A stretch of 64,000 nucleotides of DNA, taken from NCBI RefSeq assembly GCF_914767665.1, contig NC_059507.1:17668218-17732217 (forward strand). Direction: 5' to 3'. Source of the DNA: Harmonia axyridis (lineage: Eukaryota; Arthropoda; Insecta; Coleoptera; Coccinellidae). Position numbers and translations under genes: made by a program. Each line of letters opens with the position of its first letter. Within the stretch, counting starts at the first letter, position 1. The notes under the pieces are model-generated. The model saw only the letters and a program-made list of their open reading frames with translations. It was not told the DNA's origin and ran no database searches. This document shows, in pieces, positions 36,640 to 48,766 of this stretch.

Positions 36640-39070
36640 AATTCTTAGTTACAACTAGTTGAATAAAATAAATATTCTTAGAATTTGTCTCAGAACTGAA
36701 ATCATCTGGAAAAATAAGAATGTGTGAGTGAAATAGATATTGTGAGCAGGTACTTGATTGAAAAATTCATTGAAAATATAATTATAATAAAAACTGAAAA
36801 TATCACATAACTGCAAGTCTGCAAATAAGGTTTAAAAATAACAAAACAAAAATAAAATGAATACTTTTCAGTCTCAAACAAATATTTTCAATTACACTTT
36901 ATTTTTGCTAGTATTCTTTATATACCAGGATTTTAATTCGAACTCGGGCATCATTCTGGAAACTTGGCGAATGCATGGAAATGAATTCCATACATTCATG
37001 TTTTCTGGGAGGATTCTTATTCCTTACATGATTCTTGAAGTGTATTAGTACTAATTGCTTCTCCTCTCCTGACCTTATATGGCGTTTTACTTCTTTGAGT
37101 GATCACGCCAGTTGATGAGCCTTGAAATATAAGTATCAAATATAAGATTTCTGGGCTTTTCACGGCCATTATCTGAAACAGAACCTATATAAAACATTTA
37201 ATATTCCTGCATATTGAGAAGGTGTACACTCTGTTTGTGAGGTGCGAATCAAATTTTGCCTCAGATATAAACATTAATTATTGAACTGTTCAAAATAATC
37301 ATCATTCGTTTTTCATTACAATAAATATTGGAAGTCATAACACAAACATGTATTTTGTTAGATGTAAATCAGAAAAATTTCTATGAAAAATAACAATTCT
37401 TTTTCTTTCTAAACATATATAACACTGAATATAAATTATTCATCAAACTTAAAGAATCATCGAAAGTTTTACTTTCACATGGCAAATGACTTATTGAAAT
37501 CTGTGGACTTCAGATAAGGAAAATTGTCCGTGGCCACCAAGATTTACTATCGTTAGATTTGTTCCTTTGGTCACATTCAAAGAGTATCATTCATCAGTTG
37601 AAAAATTTCGAAATAAATTATCCGGCACTGTTAAATTCAGAGAACTTGGTGGCCACCGAATATATCTGAAGTTCACAGATTATAATGGATAGGCTTTAGG
37701 GTGACTTGCTATGTGGAACTGAATTTTTTGATCATTTATTTAGTTGGATGAGCAATTTATATTCCATGTTATCATTATGAAAAGGAAATAAAAAGCGATT
37801 TCATTTCTCATAGAAATTTTTTCGATTAACATTCAAAAACCACAAGATTGTATCACATCTATAATAACTAACAGCAATAAAAAATGATTACACAAATAGA
37901 TTCTACTGAACAAAGCTCCTGTAGAATGTTTTTGCTTCATTACTATAGTACCAATAATAAGAATGGTATGGGAACTTTTCTTTATACTCCATTTTCAACT
38001 TTTTTTGTGTAGCTTGAAAACAGATATACAGAAGGGCCGACCAAGAAACAGATGAATGGACGGACATACAGACGTACGAAAAGATAATCAGACATACGGA
38101 TGGAATGTCATACATACATACAGACAAACAGGCATATGGACGGAAGGACAGACAATGAATTTGACTTATGATTTTTCATCAGGGATTCGCAACTCTATCG
38201 TTTGAGATAATTTTCGGCTTAACATTCGAAAACGAAAACTTTCCTCGAAAAACGAGCGCGCAAGTACTATTTTTCTAATCTTTAACATTCTGAGTGATTC
38301 GAATTAGGAATGCATGTATGAGGTTCTAAGAAAAAATTAAAATTTTCTTGGTTAGGAATAACTTTCGATATACTTACACAATCTCCCAATCTATAATGAT
38401 GACCCATCGATGCACATTGCTTATTTAAATGAACCTCTCTTTCAAAGTCGATACCTACAGAACAGATTATCAGTTGTTTCATAATTTGTATCACTAAAAT
38501 TAGTGAGGCAATAATGAGTTATTGCTTCGAACAATATCATAATCTAAAGAAATTGTCTCATGGAGTATTCATAATCTATTCTATTTAAAAATATAATAAT
38601 AATTTTTACTATGCAGTTGCTGCGCGCGGACATTGTTCCTTCACATCTCAACACAACTCATACCAATTAAACGATACCACAATAACACAAAAATTTCGAG
38701 CCCTTTTGTATATCGAATAAACAAGATCGGACCCAAATGCGAGAACGCCCCACTCTGTATATAATTGTTATGGTCAATCAACGTCTCCATTCCCTCAATG
38801 TGGTCGACCGCAGATGAAAGGCAACGATTTCAATATTAGATATTTTATCTTATCTGTATATAAACCTAAAACTAACACTTGGCTACTTATACAAGCCCGG
38901 TAAAAACGGCTGTCGTCATGAGAAATGCTCATTTCGAATTGTCTGTACCCAGATCGAAAATGAAATATTTAAACTATTTGCATTATATGCAGGTGATATA
39001 TGTAAGGAAGGAAAACGACTTCATGATTTGATTCTTGTATGAAAATTAGAAGGAGTAGTTCAATTATTTT
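36640..39070 (+). repeat. left arm of the giant imperfect palindrome
   Basis: Landmarks mirrored in the right arm: TTCTGGAAACTTGG at about 36954 versus 42480, GTACACTCTGTTTGTGAGG at about 37224 versus 41430, the degenerate CAGACATACGGA run at 38030-38150 versus 40890-40960, and GCGCGCGGACATTGTTCC at 38631 versus 40419. The arms have diverged by substitutions and indels. Confidence 0.75.
38282..38494 (-). other. conserved 70-codon open frame in the left palindrome arm
   Basis: The frame reads GIDFEREVHLNKQCASMGHH followed by YRLGDCVS. The mirrored right-arm copy (40556-40768, plus strand) is open over the same length with about 50 of 70 residues the same. The segment from GIDFER to LGDC is preceded by a T-rich stretch ending AG and, in this arm, followed by GTAAGT, so it could be a small exon. 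Three cysteines and the GHxYxxGD pattern recall small secreted cysteine proteins, but this is only a suggestion. Its conservation may simply reflect the palindrome. Confidence 0.3.
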
Positions 39071-40555
39071 TCGAAATCAGCCTCATTTCCAAGATACATT
39101 CCGTACAGCTCTAATAGTGTGTTGGCGAGTTTATGGTTATTGATATTTGTAACTGCTCTAAATAAACATCTAATACAATTACTCTACATAATGTTCGAAA
39201 TTATTTTTGTGAAGATGATATTTCAGACATATAATCAGACTTTGGAAAAGAATATCGAAAGAGTAGAGTAGAGTAGATACTTTTTTTGAAATAAATCGAT
39301 GCTTACGAGTATATCTGACCACTTTCAATACAGACACACGAAATCTTAGAATATTTCATTCTATGGTGCACTAACCCATTGACATAAAATGAGAAGAAGA
39401 ATTTTTTCGAATGACTAACAATTTTTCATTCTCATACGATTTTGTTGGAACAAAGCGTAGATGTTGTTTGTTGTTGTGAAATAAATAAATTAATCACTTT
39501 ATTTCCATATACAGTTGATACTCCTTCTAATTTTCATACAGGAATCAAATCATGAAGTAATTTTCCTTCCTTACATATGATACATCACCTTCATATAATG
39601 TAAATAGCTTAAATATATGATTTACGAGCTGCGTACAGAAAATTCCAAAAGAGTATTTCTCATGACGACGCCCGTATTTACTGGGCTTGTATAAGTAGCC
39701 AAGTGTTACTTTCAGGTCCATATACAGAAAAGATGAAATATCTAATATAGAAATAGTTGCCTTTTATTTTCGGCCTACCACATTGAGGGACTGGAGACGT
39801 TGATTGACCATAACAATTATATACAGAGTGGGGCGTTCTCGCATGTCGAGTTCGATCTTGATTATTCGATATAAAAAGGGCGCGAAATGTTCGTGTTATT
39901 GTAGCATCGTTTAATTGGTATAAGTCGTGTTAAGAAGTGAAGGAACAATGTCCGCGCGCAGCAACTGCATAGTAAAAATTGCGACAGGAATGGGTATTAT
40001 TATTATTACATTTTTTTATAGAATAGATTCTGATTACTCCATGAGACAATTTCATTAGTTCATGATATTGTTTGAAGCAATAACTCATCATTTTCTCACT
40101 AATTTTAGTGATACAAATTATGAATCAACTGAAATCTATTCTGCAGGTATCGACATTGAAAGAGAGGTTCATTGAAATAAGCAATGTGCACCGAAGATCT
40201 AATATTGAAATCGTTGCCTTTCATCTGCGGTCAAACAAATTGAGGGAATGGAGACGTTGATTGACCATAACAATGATATACAGAGTGGGGCGTTCTCGTA
40301 TTTGGGTCCGATCTTGTTTATTCGATATACAAAAGGGCTCGAAATTTTCGTGTTATTGTGGTATCGTTCAATTGGTATGAGTTGTGTTGAGATATGAAGG
40401 AACAATGTCCGCGCGCAGCTACTGCATAGTAAAAATTGCGACAGGTATTATTATTATATTTTTAAATAGGATAGATTATGAATACTCCATGAGACAATTT
40501 CTTTAGATTATGATATTGTTCGAAGCAATAACTCATTATTGCCTCACTAATTTTA

Positions 40556-40768
40556 GTGATACAAATTATGAAACAACTGATAATCTGTTCTGTAGGTATC
40601 GACTTTGAAAGAGAGGTTCATTTAAATAAGCAATGTCCATCGATGGGTCATCATCACAGATTGGAAGATAGTGTTAATATATTTAAAGTTATTCCTAGCC
40701 AAGAGTATTTTAATTTTTCCCTAGGACCCCATACATGCATTTCTAATTCGAATTACACAGAATGTTGA
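40556..40768 (+). other. conserved 70-codon open frame in the right palindrome arm
   Basis: Mirror copy of 38282-38494 with the same length and stop. The GTAAGT found after LGDC in the left arm is changed here (GATAGTGTTAAT), so if this was an exon the donor site is lost. A third, truncated copy of the same segment lies at about 40120-40200. Confidence 0.3.
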
Positions 40769-41428
40769 AGATGAGAAAAATAGTTCTTGCGCGCTCATTT
40801 TTCGAGGAAAATTTTCGTTTTCGCATAATAAGCCGAAAATTATCTGAAACAATAGAGTTTCGACTCCCGGATGAAAAATCATAGGTCAAATTCTTTGTCT
40901 GTCCTTCCGTCTGTATGCCTTTTTGTCTGTATGTATGTCATTCCATCCGTATGTCTGTTAACATGATATATAAATTGCTCATCAAACTATATAAAAAGCC
41001 TCTCAATTTATTATTGCCAGGTATTTTCTTTTCAATATTTTTCAACTGATGAATGGTGCTCTTCAAATATGATCAAAGGGACAAATCTAACGATGTTAAA
41101 TTCATAGATCTTGGTGCCCACCGACAATTCACATTATCTGAAGTCCACAGATTTTAATATGATATTTGACATGTGAAAGTAAAACTTTCGATAATTTTTG
41201 AAGTTTGATGAATAATTAATATTAAGTGTTTTATATGTTTCAGACGGAAAAAAATCAATTAGCATAGAAATTTTTCAGATTTACATCTGAAAAAACACAC
41301 GATTGTATTATGATTTCAAAACTTAATTGCAACGAAAAATAAATGATGACTATTTTGAGCAGTTCAATAGTTAATTTCTGTTTTATATCTGAGGCCAAAT
41401 ATGATTTGTTCCTCACAAACAGAGTGTA

Positions 41429-42183
41429 CCGGGTGGGCAAATTTCGATGTTTTAGCACTACAACTTTTAAACCTGAGGTGATAGACAAAATCTGATACCC
41501 TATACTCGGTCTCTTTTTCTGAGAAAATAGCAAGAGTTGTATTCATTTTTGGCCACCTGCTTTTATTTTCGAGTTATAAACGAAAATTGGAAAAATGGCG
41601 ATATCGAAAAACTTTTATATTTCCGCTAATACTGATGCTAGAGCTCCGAAATTAAAACATTATACAGGCACTTTTTTACGTAGAATCCAGTTATGTTTTT
41701 TCAAAGGGGAACACTAAATTTCTGTGTCATTTCTTGAAAGCTTAATTTTTCCTGATTTCAAAAATATATAACATTGTGTGGTTTGAATCAAAATAAATAA
41801 CAGAAAATGGTCAAAAATCTTTTTTTAACTAAGAGTCTCAATATTTAACTTTAATTTTGGGTCGAAGCTTCGTAATTAATGACCCTTTTGAAAAAACAAG
41901 ACCGCTACTGGATTTTACGTGAAAAAGTGCCTCGATAATGTTTCATATTCAGAGCTCTATCTTCAGTATTTTCCCAATTTTCGCTTATAACTCGAAAACA
42001 AAAGAAGGTGGCCAAAAATGAATACTACTCAAGAGTAGTATTCATACCGATTCTCGGTCTCTTTTTCTGAGAAAGTAACAAATTACTTTCTCAGAAAAAG
42101 AGACCGAGAATCGGTATGAGATTTTGTCTATGTCTAATGGTTTAAAAGTTGTAGTGCTAAAACATCGAAATTTGCCCACCCTG
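41429..42183. mobile_element. foldback DNA element inserted in the right palindrome arm
   Basis: The ends are CCGGGTGGGCAAATTTCG and its near complement (GCCCACCCTG), with mirrored arms and TA on both sides (41427-41428 and 42184-42185). The left palindrome arm preserves the empty site (GTGTACACTC at 37223-37232). Non-coding, so non-autonomous. Confidence 0.85.
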
Positions 42184-43468
42184 TACACCTATTGAAGTAG
42201 GCAGGAATATTAAATGTTTTATATAGGTTCTGTTTGAGATAATGGCAGTGAAAGCCCAGAATGTTTCAAAAAAAATCTAATATTTGATACTTATATTCCA
42301 AGGTTCTTCAACTGACGTGGTCACTTAAAGTGAAGAAGTAAAACAGAAACGTCATATATGGCCAGGAGAGGAGAAGAATTTAGTACTTCAAACACTTTGA
42401 GAATCATGTAAGGAATAAGAAGCCTCCAAGAAAACATAAATGTATGGAATTCATTTCCACGCATTCACCAAGTTTCCAGAATGATGACTAAGTTAGAATT
42501 TAAATCCTAGTATATATAGAATTCCAGCAAAATAGATTGTTAATATGTTAATAAAAATATTTCATTGAGACTGAAAAGTATTAATTATATTTTCAATGAG
42601 TTTTTTAATCAAGTACCCGATCACAATATCTATTTCACTCACATATTCTAATTTTTCCAGATGATTTCAGTTCTGAGACAAATTCTAAGAATGTTTATCG
42701 TATTCAATTTAGTTGTAACTAAGAATTATTAGTATTAAACTTATTATAAATTAACAAAATCATAATATCTATTTTGCCATCCTTGATGTTTTCTCGCTAT
42801 AATGGTCGATCAAATACAACTCATCTCCCAAAAGTTTCGCTGTGCTCTCATCAAACACAAGAACTCATAACCAAAATTTCAGATAACTTATTTCATCACC
42901 TAACTCCAGATTCAGACATAATATAATCGTGATTGGCGGATATATTGTAAGATATTGATATTTTCTGAATTCAATTACAATCGTTTGAGATCATTTCTAC
43001 TCGATATTCGAAAATTACGGACATTCTAACAAATTTTCATTCATTCAAAGTAACAGTTGAGATTATTCAATAAACATATTTCATGAAATAGCTGAACCAT
43101 GCGAAAAATGCAATATTATCTTGATTTGTTCAGTTCTCAACGTCACTTATACAATTATAACAAAATGGTATATCGAATAGACGCGCTAAGACCCTGTGAT
43201 CTGACAACACCGCTGGGATCGACAAGGTGGGCTGTACATGTCAGTCGAGTATATGTGGGAATGAAGAGTCGGCGGAACGTGACGGGTCTCAAAAAGAGAA
43301 CAGAATATATAACTTTCTTGAATGAAAAAAAAAATTTCCCCTCTATGGATGCCTAAGGAGTTATATTTTCAAACAGCTGATTTTTCACATATACACTCCA
43401 AGAAAACACTCGGATCACATGGGTCTGAGGTAGCCTGCCAAGTATAACGGGACTGAATACGTCTGTTG

Positions 43469-43469
43469 G

Positions 43470-43549
<80 letters not shown>
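43469..43549. repeat. (TA)n microsatellite
   Basis: TA tract bounding the palindromic element on the right. Confidence 0.95.
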
Positions 43550-43830
<281 letters not shown>

Positions 43831-43931
43831 GGTTCAATGTTATTTACCTGCTTTTTAATAGTTACTATGATTTCCTTTATTTGGATGTGTCAGGTTTTTA
43901 ATGATGATATTTGTTTCATATAAGATATTTA

Positions 43932-43968
43932 ATTAGACGTTTCGGAGAGTCTCTCCTTCTTCAGTAAT
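43932..43968 (-). ncRNA. hammerhead-like ribozyme motif, family B (left)
   Basis: Minus-strand copy with stem I ATTA/TAAT, core CTGAAGA, stem II GGAGA/TCTCC and GAAAC-GTC, all intact. Confidence 0.72.
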
Positions 43969-44068
43969 AATAATAAAAATTAGATTGTTCACAATATACA
44001 ACTATTCTTCTTTTACAGGCTCAATTTTAATTAATTTGTATATTGTGAACAATCTAATTTTTATTATT

Positions 44069-44105
44069 ATTACTGAAGAAGGAGAGACTCTCCGAAACGT
44101 CTAAT
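44069..44105 (+). ncRNA. hammerhead-like ribozyme motif, family B (right)
   Basis: Plus-strand copy, identical in all core positions to 15400-15436. Confidence 0.72.
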
Positions 44106-44172
44106 TAAATATCTTATATGAAACAAATATCATCATTAAAAACCTGACACATCCAAATAAAGGAAATCATAG

Positions 44173-44176
<4 letters not shown>

Positions 44177-44213
<37 letters not shown>
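44177..44213. repeat. (TA)n microsatellite
   Basis: TA tract between the family B ends and the 5' side of the central L-A LINE. Confidence 0.93.
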
Positions 44214-44216
<3 letters not shown>

Positions 44217-44522
44217 AGTTTATGTCCATATGAGTAAACGTACTTCTGAATTGTCTGCAAAAATTCTCATTTTACGGGAAAAATTCTGATTAAAATTTTG
44301 TGAAAACTCGACAGCAGAAAGTTTGTGGGTTCCAGACTCTGACTGACCGGATGATTTCACGTCAAAATATTATTTTGAACCCTAAATCAACTGTTTTCAC
44401 CGAAATTATTCGATTTATTTACGTTCGTTCGTATTTTGTCTACATCTTGTTATCTACATCTGTGATATTGATAAGTACTAGCCTAAGGCTTACCACACAC
44501 GAAACTACACCCCGGGAAAAGA

Positions 44523-45435
44523 ATGGCATCAGTGAGTGATGAATTATCAAAATTTCTGAAGAATGAATTTTCCGCACAAAACTCCACAATCAAAGAAGAG
44601 TTGGCGAAGCTGAGAGAGGAAATTAAGCAGATTAGATCGACTACAGGTGAAAGAGTGCAATTGTGCGAGGAAAGAGTAAATAGAGTTGAAGAGGAGCTTC
44701 TTGAATTTAAACGTCATTCTATAAAGAATAATATCATTATAACAGGATTGGAATTGAATGACTCAAACCTTGTACATTCTGTAATTTCACAGCTGAACTC
44801 CCTTCTAAACATTAACTTGGTAGAATTTGAGGTAAACAACATATATAGACTCAGTAAAAACAACTCTGTGATAAAGATTGAATTTTTGTCATTCTTGGCC
44901 AAATCAAAAGTGATTAACAACCGGCGAAAACTAAAAGGTACTCGCATCTATATCAGCGAAGATCTTTGTCAGGAGGACCGAAGCGACTTCAGATTTCTGA
45001 GACAACAACTATTCCAGAGCTAAGAACTACAGAGCTTATATACGATCCAGATTTTTATACGTCAATGGGGAGAAGTACTCCATAGAACAGCTGAAGGGGG
45101 AAGATAATTTGGATAGATCACCTAAGACCAGTAAAGACTTCATCGAGGAACCTGCTACTCTATCTAGTAAAAATCTTGATTTGGTGAACAGTGCTCCTGG
45201 TAGTCCCGCACCCATTGCGCGTTTCAAACAAATGCTTACTGAGCACGACCATTTGCAGACTGAAGAACAATCCAAATTAAACGAGGAAATATCGACGTTG
45301 AATCTTGTGCTGAATAAGACGAAGGACTTTGAGGATCTGGGAAGAACGAGATCACAGTCTTCGGGATCGTCGGGTCCTATAAGGAGGGATCAGAGAGCAG
45401 GAAACCTGGGAAGCAAGACAAAGAGGGGTGGCTAA
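44523..45435 (+). pseudogene. L-A ORF1 protein (coiled coil + RRM-like), frameshifted
   Basis: It starts at ATG 44523 (MASVSDELSKFLKNEFS). Residues 25-65 form a predicted coiled coil (EELAKLREEIKQIRS, ERVNRVEEELLEFKRH). An RRM-like region follows (NNIIITGLELND, VIKIEFLSF). A frameshift at about 45018 moves to the frame ending 45435, which carries a Ser/Pro-rich tail with VNSAPGSPAPIARF; the left copy has VNSAPGTPTIRN at the equivalent place. It would coat the LINE RNA and aid integration. Confidence 0.8.
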
Positions 45436-45580
45436 GACAGTTTGGAGAGAGAGATAAGTTTTGTCTTCTTAGTTTTTAGTTTTTTTATTTGTAGAATTTT
45501 CAGTAGGGGTAATTGCTTTCGTTTGCTATTAGATTGTAGTTTTGAGGTTTTTTTGTTGTTTTCTTTTTTGCATTGTTAAT

Positions 45581-47628
45581 ATGGACCAATTTTTGAGGGA
45601 CTTTAAAGTGAATTTATATGAAACCAAAATTTTGGATCAGATTGGCGAATTGAATGATCATGTGGATGAAAGGGATAAATTTAAGATAATACATAATAAT
45701 ATTAGAAGTATTGAGAAGAATTTTGAAGAATTTACAATATTATTGAGAGAATATTCTGAAAACTTTCATGTGATTTTGTTGACGGAAACTTTCAAAATTC
45801 CAGATCTGGATCTTTTCAAGATAGCAGGGTATACATGTATTTACAACAACGGAAGCTTTAATAAGAATGATGGAATTATTGTATATATTAGAGAAGACCT
45901 AGAATACAACTATAGGGTAATTTCTATAGGGGAAGTTAGGGCCATTGAATTGGACGTTAAGCTTACTGATAAAACCATTAAAATCACAGGGATGTATCGA
46001 TCGCCTCAATTATGCGTAGAAAAATTCAATAAAGACTTGTTTGATTATATTGAAGAGAGCAAAACATTCGATTATCACATCTTAGTAGGTGACATGAACA
46101 TCAATCTCTTATCGCACCATCAATGTGTTGAGGAATATGTGAATCTTTTGAATTATTTTGGATATAAATCTTATATTAACGATGTTACGAGACCATCCAG
46201 TGGTAGTTGTTTAGACCATTTTTTCCTGAGTTGTCGTAGAACAGTAGTCGATCAGAATAAAGGGTTCATTATTCGTACAAATATAACTGATCATTACACA
46301 ACAGTATTATGCCTCGACTTCGAAAATACACCAAAGAAGAAAGCTGACCGCTATAGAACCTATATAAATTATTCGGAACTTAGAAAAAACTTGAAACATA
46401 TTGATTGGAATGAACTCAGTAGGAACAAGGGTGTCAACTCCTTCACAGAATGTTTTCTCAATGAAATTAATTATAATATAGAAAAAATACAACTAAAGTT
46501 AAATCAACGTACAGAAAATCAGGGAAGGAGGGATGGATCACTGCAGGCCTTTTGAAGGCGATAAATATCAAAAACAACTTATATAAAAAAATGATGAAAG
46601 ATCAATCCAATAATGCATTAAAGCTGAAATATACACAATACCGTAATATTCTACAGAAGCTGATAAGAGAGGCAAAAAAAGGTTACATTAATAACATGAT
46701 AAACAGAGCATCCAAAGCTAAGTCACTGTGGGAGTGTGTAGATGATATATGTGGGAGATCGAGACCTAAAACAGAAATAAATTCAATTAGAGACTCAAGC
46801 GGACAGGAGCTGATGGATAAGGAGAAAATAGTGGAAGAGTTCAGTAGGTATTATAGCGAAATTGGGAAAAAATTGGCTGAAGGAATAGAAGAGGTCCAAG
46901 ATGGTGGGAGCGAACATTATTGTAATGAAACGTTATTTTTCTTTCCTACTTGTACGAATGAAGTGAAGGGAATGATTAGGCAACTGAAAAGCGATGGAGC
47001 CCCTGGAGAGGACGGCATACAAACGGAGCTACTGAAAAATATTCAAGATGAAATAGCGGAACCTCTAATGTTGCTGGTGAACCGATGCTTTGAATCGGGA
47101 GAATTTCCAAGTGTTTTCAAAACTGGTATAATCAAACCATTGTTCAAGTCAGGGGATACAACAAATATAACTAATTACAGACCTATTTGTCTCACATCTA
47201 ACGTAGCTAAAATAATAGAAAAAATACTTAAAGTTCGAATAGTAAATTTTTTAGAGAAAAATGGGATTTTATCAGACAATCAATTCGCCTTCAGATCTGG
47301 CAAGTCTGCAGAGGAAGCGATTAGAAGAGTTGTAGAGAGGGTATACAGTTGGTTGGATAACGGCAGGGTGGGTTTGTGCGTTTTTATAGACCTCGCGAAA
47401 GCTTTTGACACAGTGTCACATAAGAAACTGATTCGAAAACTTCATCAATGCGGCTTTCGAGGAAAGGCATATGATCTAATTGAAAGTTATTTGTCCGATA
47501 GAACACAATACGTTAAATTGAATGAATTTGTTAGTGAGAAGAAAAAGGTTGAATATGGGATACCGCAAGGAACAGTGTTGGGACCAATTTTATTCATAAT
47601 TTACATGAACGGTCTACTTTTAATGAAT
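45581..47628 (+). pseudogene. L-A ORF2 (endonuclease + partial reverse transcriptase)
   Basis: ATG at 45581 (MDQFLRDFKVNLYE) is preferred over the open frame upstream because it matches the ORF2 start of the other two copies. The full endonuclease is present (HNNIRSIEKNF, LLTETFKIPD, LVGDMNINLL, CLDHFFLS, ITDHYTT). A frameshift at about 46520-46550 separates it from the linker and reverse transcriptase (YRPICLTSNVAKIIEK, FIDLAKAFDT, YGIPQGTVLGP). The frame then runs into array sequence at 47629, so the catalytic Asp pair is absent. Confidence 0.87.
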
Positions 47629-47912
47629 AAGGTGCGGTTCTTCTTCAGGATGCTAAAATTACAAAATTACAAAATCAAGAGTTGGAAAGCTGAAAAAACA
47701 ACTCATGCTCACATCCGACAAGACAGTATTATCAATGCTAATAAGTATAGCAACAAAGGTCTTCTGCTCATAAAAATTATAAAAAAACTACAATAAACCA
47801 AAAAGAAAGGAAAGAAACGCTATCACAATGAATCTGTCAAAAATTATAGGTTAACATTCACAGACAAGGGAACACAGAGAAAACAACAATGCAGGAAGTG
47901 ACATAAAGTCAT

Positions 47913-48369
47913 GTTTGTCTAGATGGCCTACGATCTAAGGATAATAAATAACTATATATAACACTTAAATTCTTTAAGTCAATCTTCTTATTAATATTAT
48001 TTTCATTTTTGTTTATGAATGAAACACATTTCAAATTTTGGTACTAGACTAAAGATAACCTCAACTTCGGTGGGAATTTGTGTAATAGTGAGATTGCAAA
48101 GCCATTCATCTCTGATTTGGATGGACTGGATTTTGTGTTTCTTTAGTGCAAGAAACCTTTTTTTCAAGAAGCTTCTTGTTGTTGGAAAACACTCTCTTAT
48201 ATGATCGGTTCATTCTGTCGTTATTGGCAACATCTGTCGTTCTGCAATGGAGCAAGAAGTTCCTTCTACATGCTAACTTTGCTAATTTGGTGTTCAAATG
48301 AGCCCATAGTCTCATCTGTTCAGACGTAGTTCTACCATACGTTGAAACTACGTCATCAAAGAAACCCAT
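47913..48369 (-). pseudogene. unit 1 Penelope-D N-terminal domain, frameshifted
   Basis: Same gene as the intact frame at 48767-49222, but with seven instead of six T in a run near 48158-48164, which shifts the frame in the middle (after KKLLEK). Confidence 0.8.
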
Positions 48370-48469
48370 TTCTGTATAATGCAGTAAGAGAATTATTTGC
48401 CGAATAAAGTAAGTAGGGGTGATTTGGGTATCTAGGCAATTTGAAATGATCAACAATCTATCGTCTGTT

Positions 48470-48510
48470 CATCTATATTTCGAACCAAGGTGCGGTTCTT
48501 CTTCAGGATG
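48470..48510 (-). ncRNA. hammerhead-like ribozyme motif, array junction 1
   Basis: Minus strand: stem I CATC/GATG, core CTGAAGA, stem II GAACC/GGTTC, GAAA followed by T-A and triplet ATA. Confidence 0.7.
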
Positions 48511-48570
48511 CTAAAATTACAAAATTACAAAATCAAGAGTTGGAAAGCTGAAAAAACAACTCATGCTCAC
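48511..48570 (-). other. 60-bp intron-like segment (GTGAGC...TTTTAG)
   Basis: On the minus strand this segment begins GTGAGC and ends ATTTTAG, immediately upstream of the hammerhead-like motif. It is present in every array unit but exactly absent from the family D copy at 24240-24497, where flanking CGGAT and CATCCTG are joined. This is what a spliced-out intron would leave. Intron-bearing genomic Penelope copies are established in the literature. Confidence 0.7.
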
Positions 48571-48766
48571 ATCCGACAAGACAGTATTATCAATGCTAAT
48601 AAGTATAGCAACAAAGGTCTTCTGCTCATAAAAATTATAAAAAAACTACAATAAACCAAAAAGAAAGGAAAGAAACGCTATCACAATGAATCTGTCAAAA
48701 ATTATAGGTTAACATTCAGAGACAAGGGAACACAGAGAAAACAACAATGCAGGAAGTGACATAAAG

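Larger units (their letters stand above)
39505..42722 (-). repeat. right arm of the giant imperfect palindrome
   Basis: Inverted counterpart of 36640-39070. It is longer because part of it is duplicated in tandem (39750-40200 resembles 40200-40600) and because a 755-bp foldback element inserted at 41429-42183. The centre (about 39070-39505) is unique AT-rich sequence. Confidence 0.75.
34828..43468. mobile_element. unidentified 8.6-kb non-coding element with a giant imperfect palindrome
   Basis: The block is bounded by (TA)n on both sides, with R4-type 3' ends beyond. Its core is an inverted repeat of about 2.4-3.2 kb arms (36640-39070 and 39505-42722). Outer parts are not mirrored. A diverged module containing CTTATACAAACCCGGTA recurs several times. 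No open frame longer than about 95 codons is present, and no transposase, polymerase or recombinase is recognisable. I infer a large non-autonomous element or a duplicated and inverted genomic segment, and I cannot name a family. Confidence 0.5.
44214..47628 (+). mobile_element. LINE L-A, central copy (3' half missing)
   Basis: About 300 bp of leader, ORF1 (44523-45435) and ORF2 (45581 onward) are present in order. ORF2 stops being LINE sequence at 47628, just after GPILFIIYMNGLL and before the catalytic FADD box, where the family D tandem array begins. The missing 3' half is not found on the other side of the array. Confidence 0.87.

Noticed and set aside
38030..38150. CAGACATACGGA-type repeat as a functional satellite
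   Set aside because: It is a short degenerate run mirrored in the other palindrome arm (40890-40960), most simply an old microsatellite duplicated with the arm.
34828..43468. Polinton/Maverick or integrated virus
   Set aside because: The size and inverted arms suggested it, but there is no polymerase, integrase, ATPase or capsid-like frame at all.
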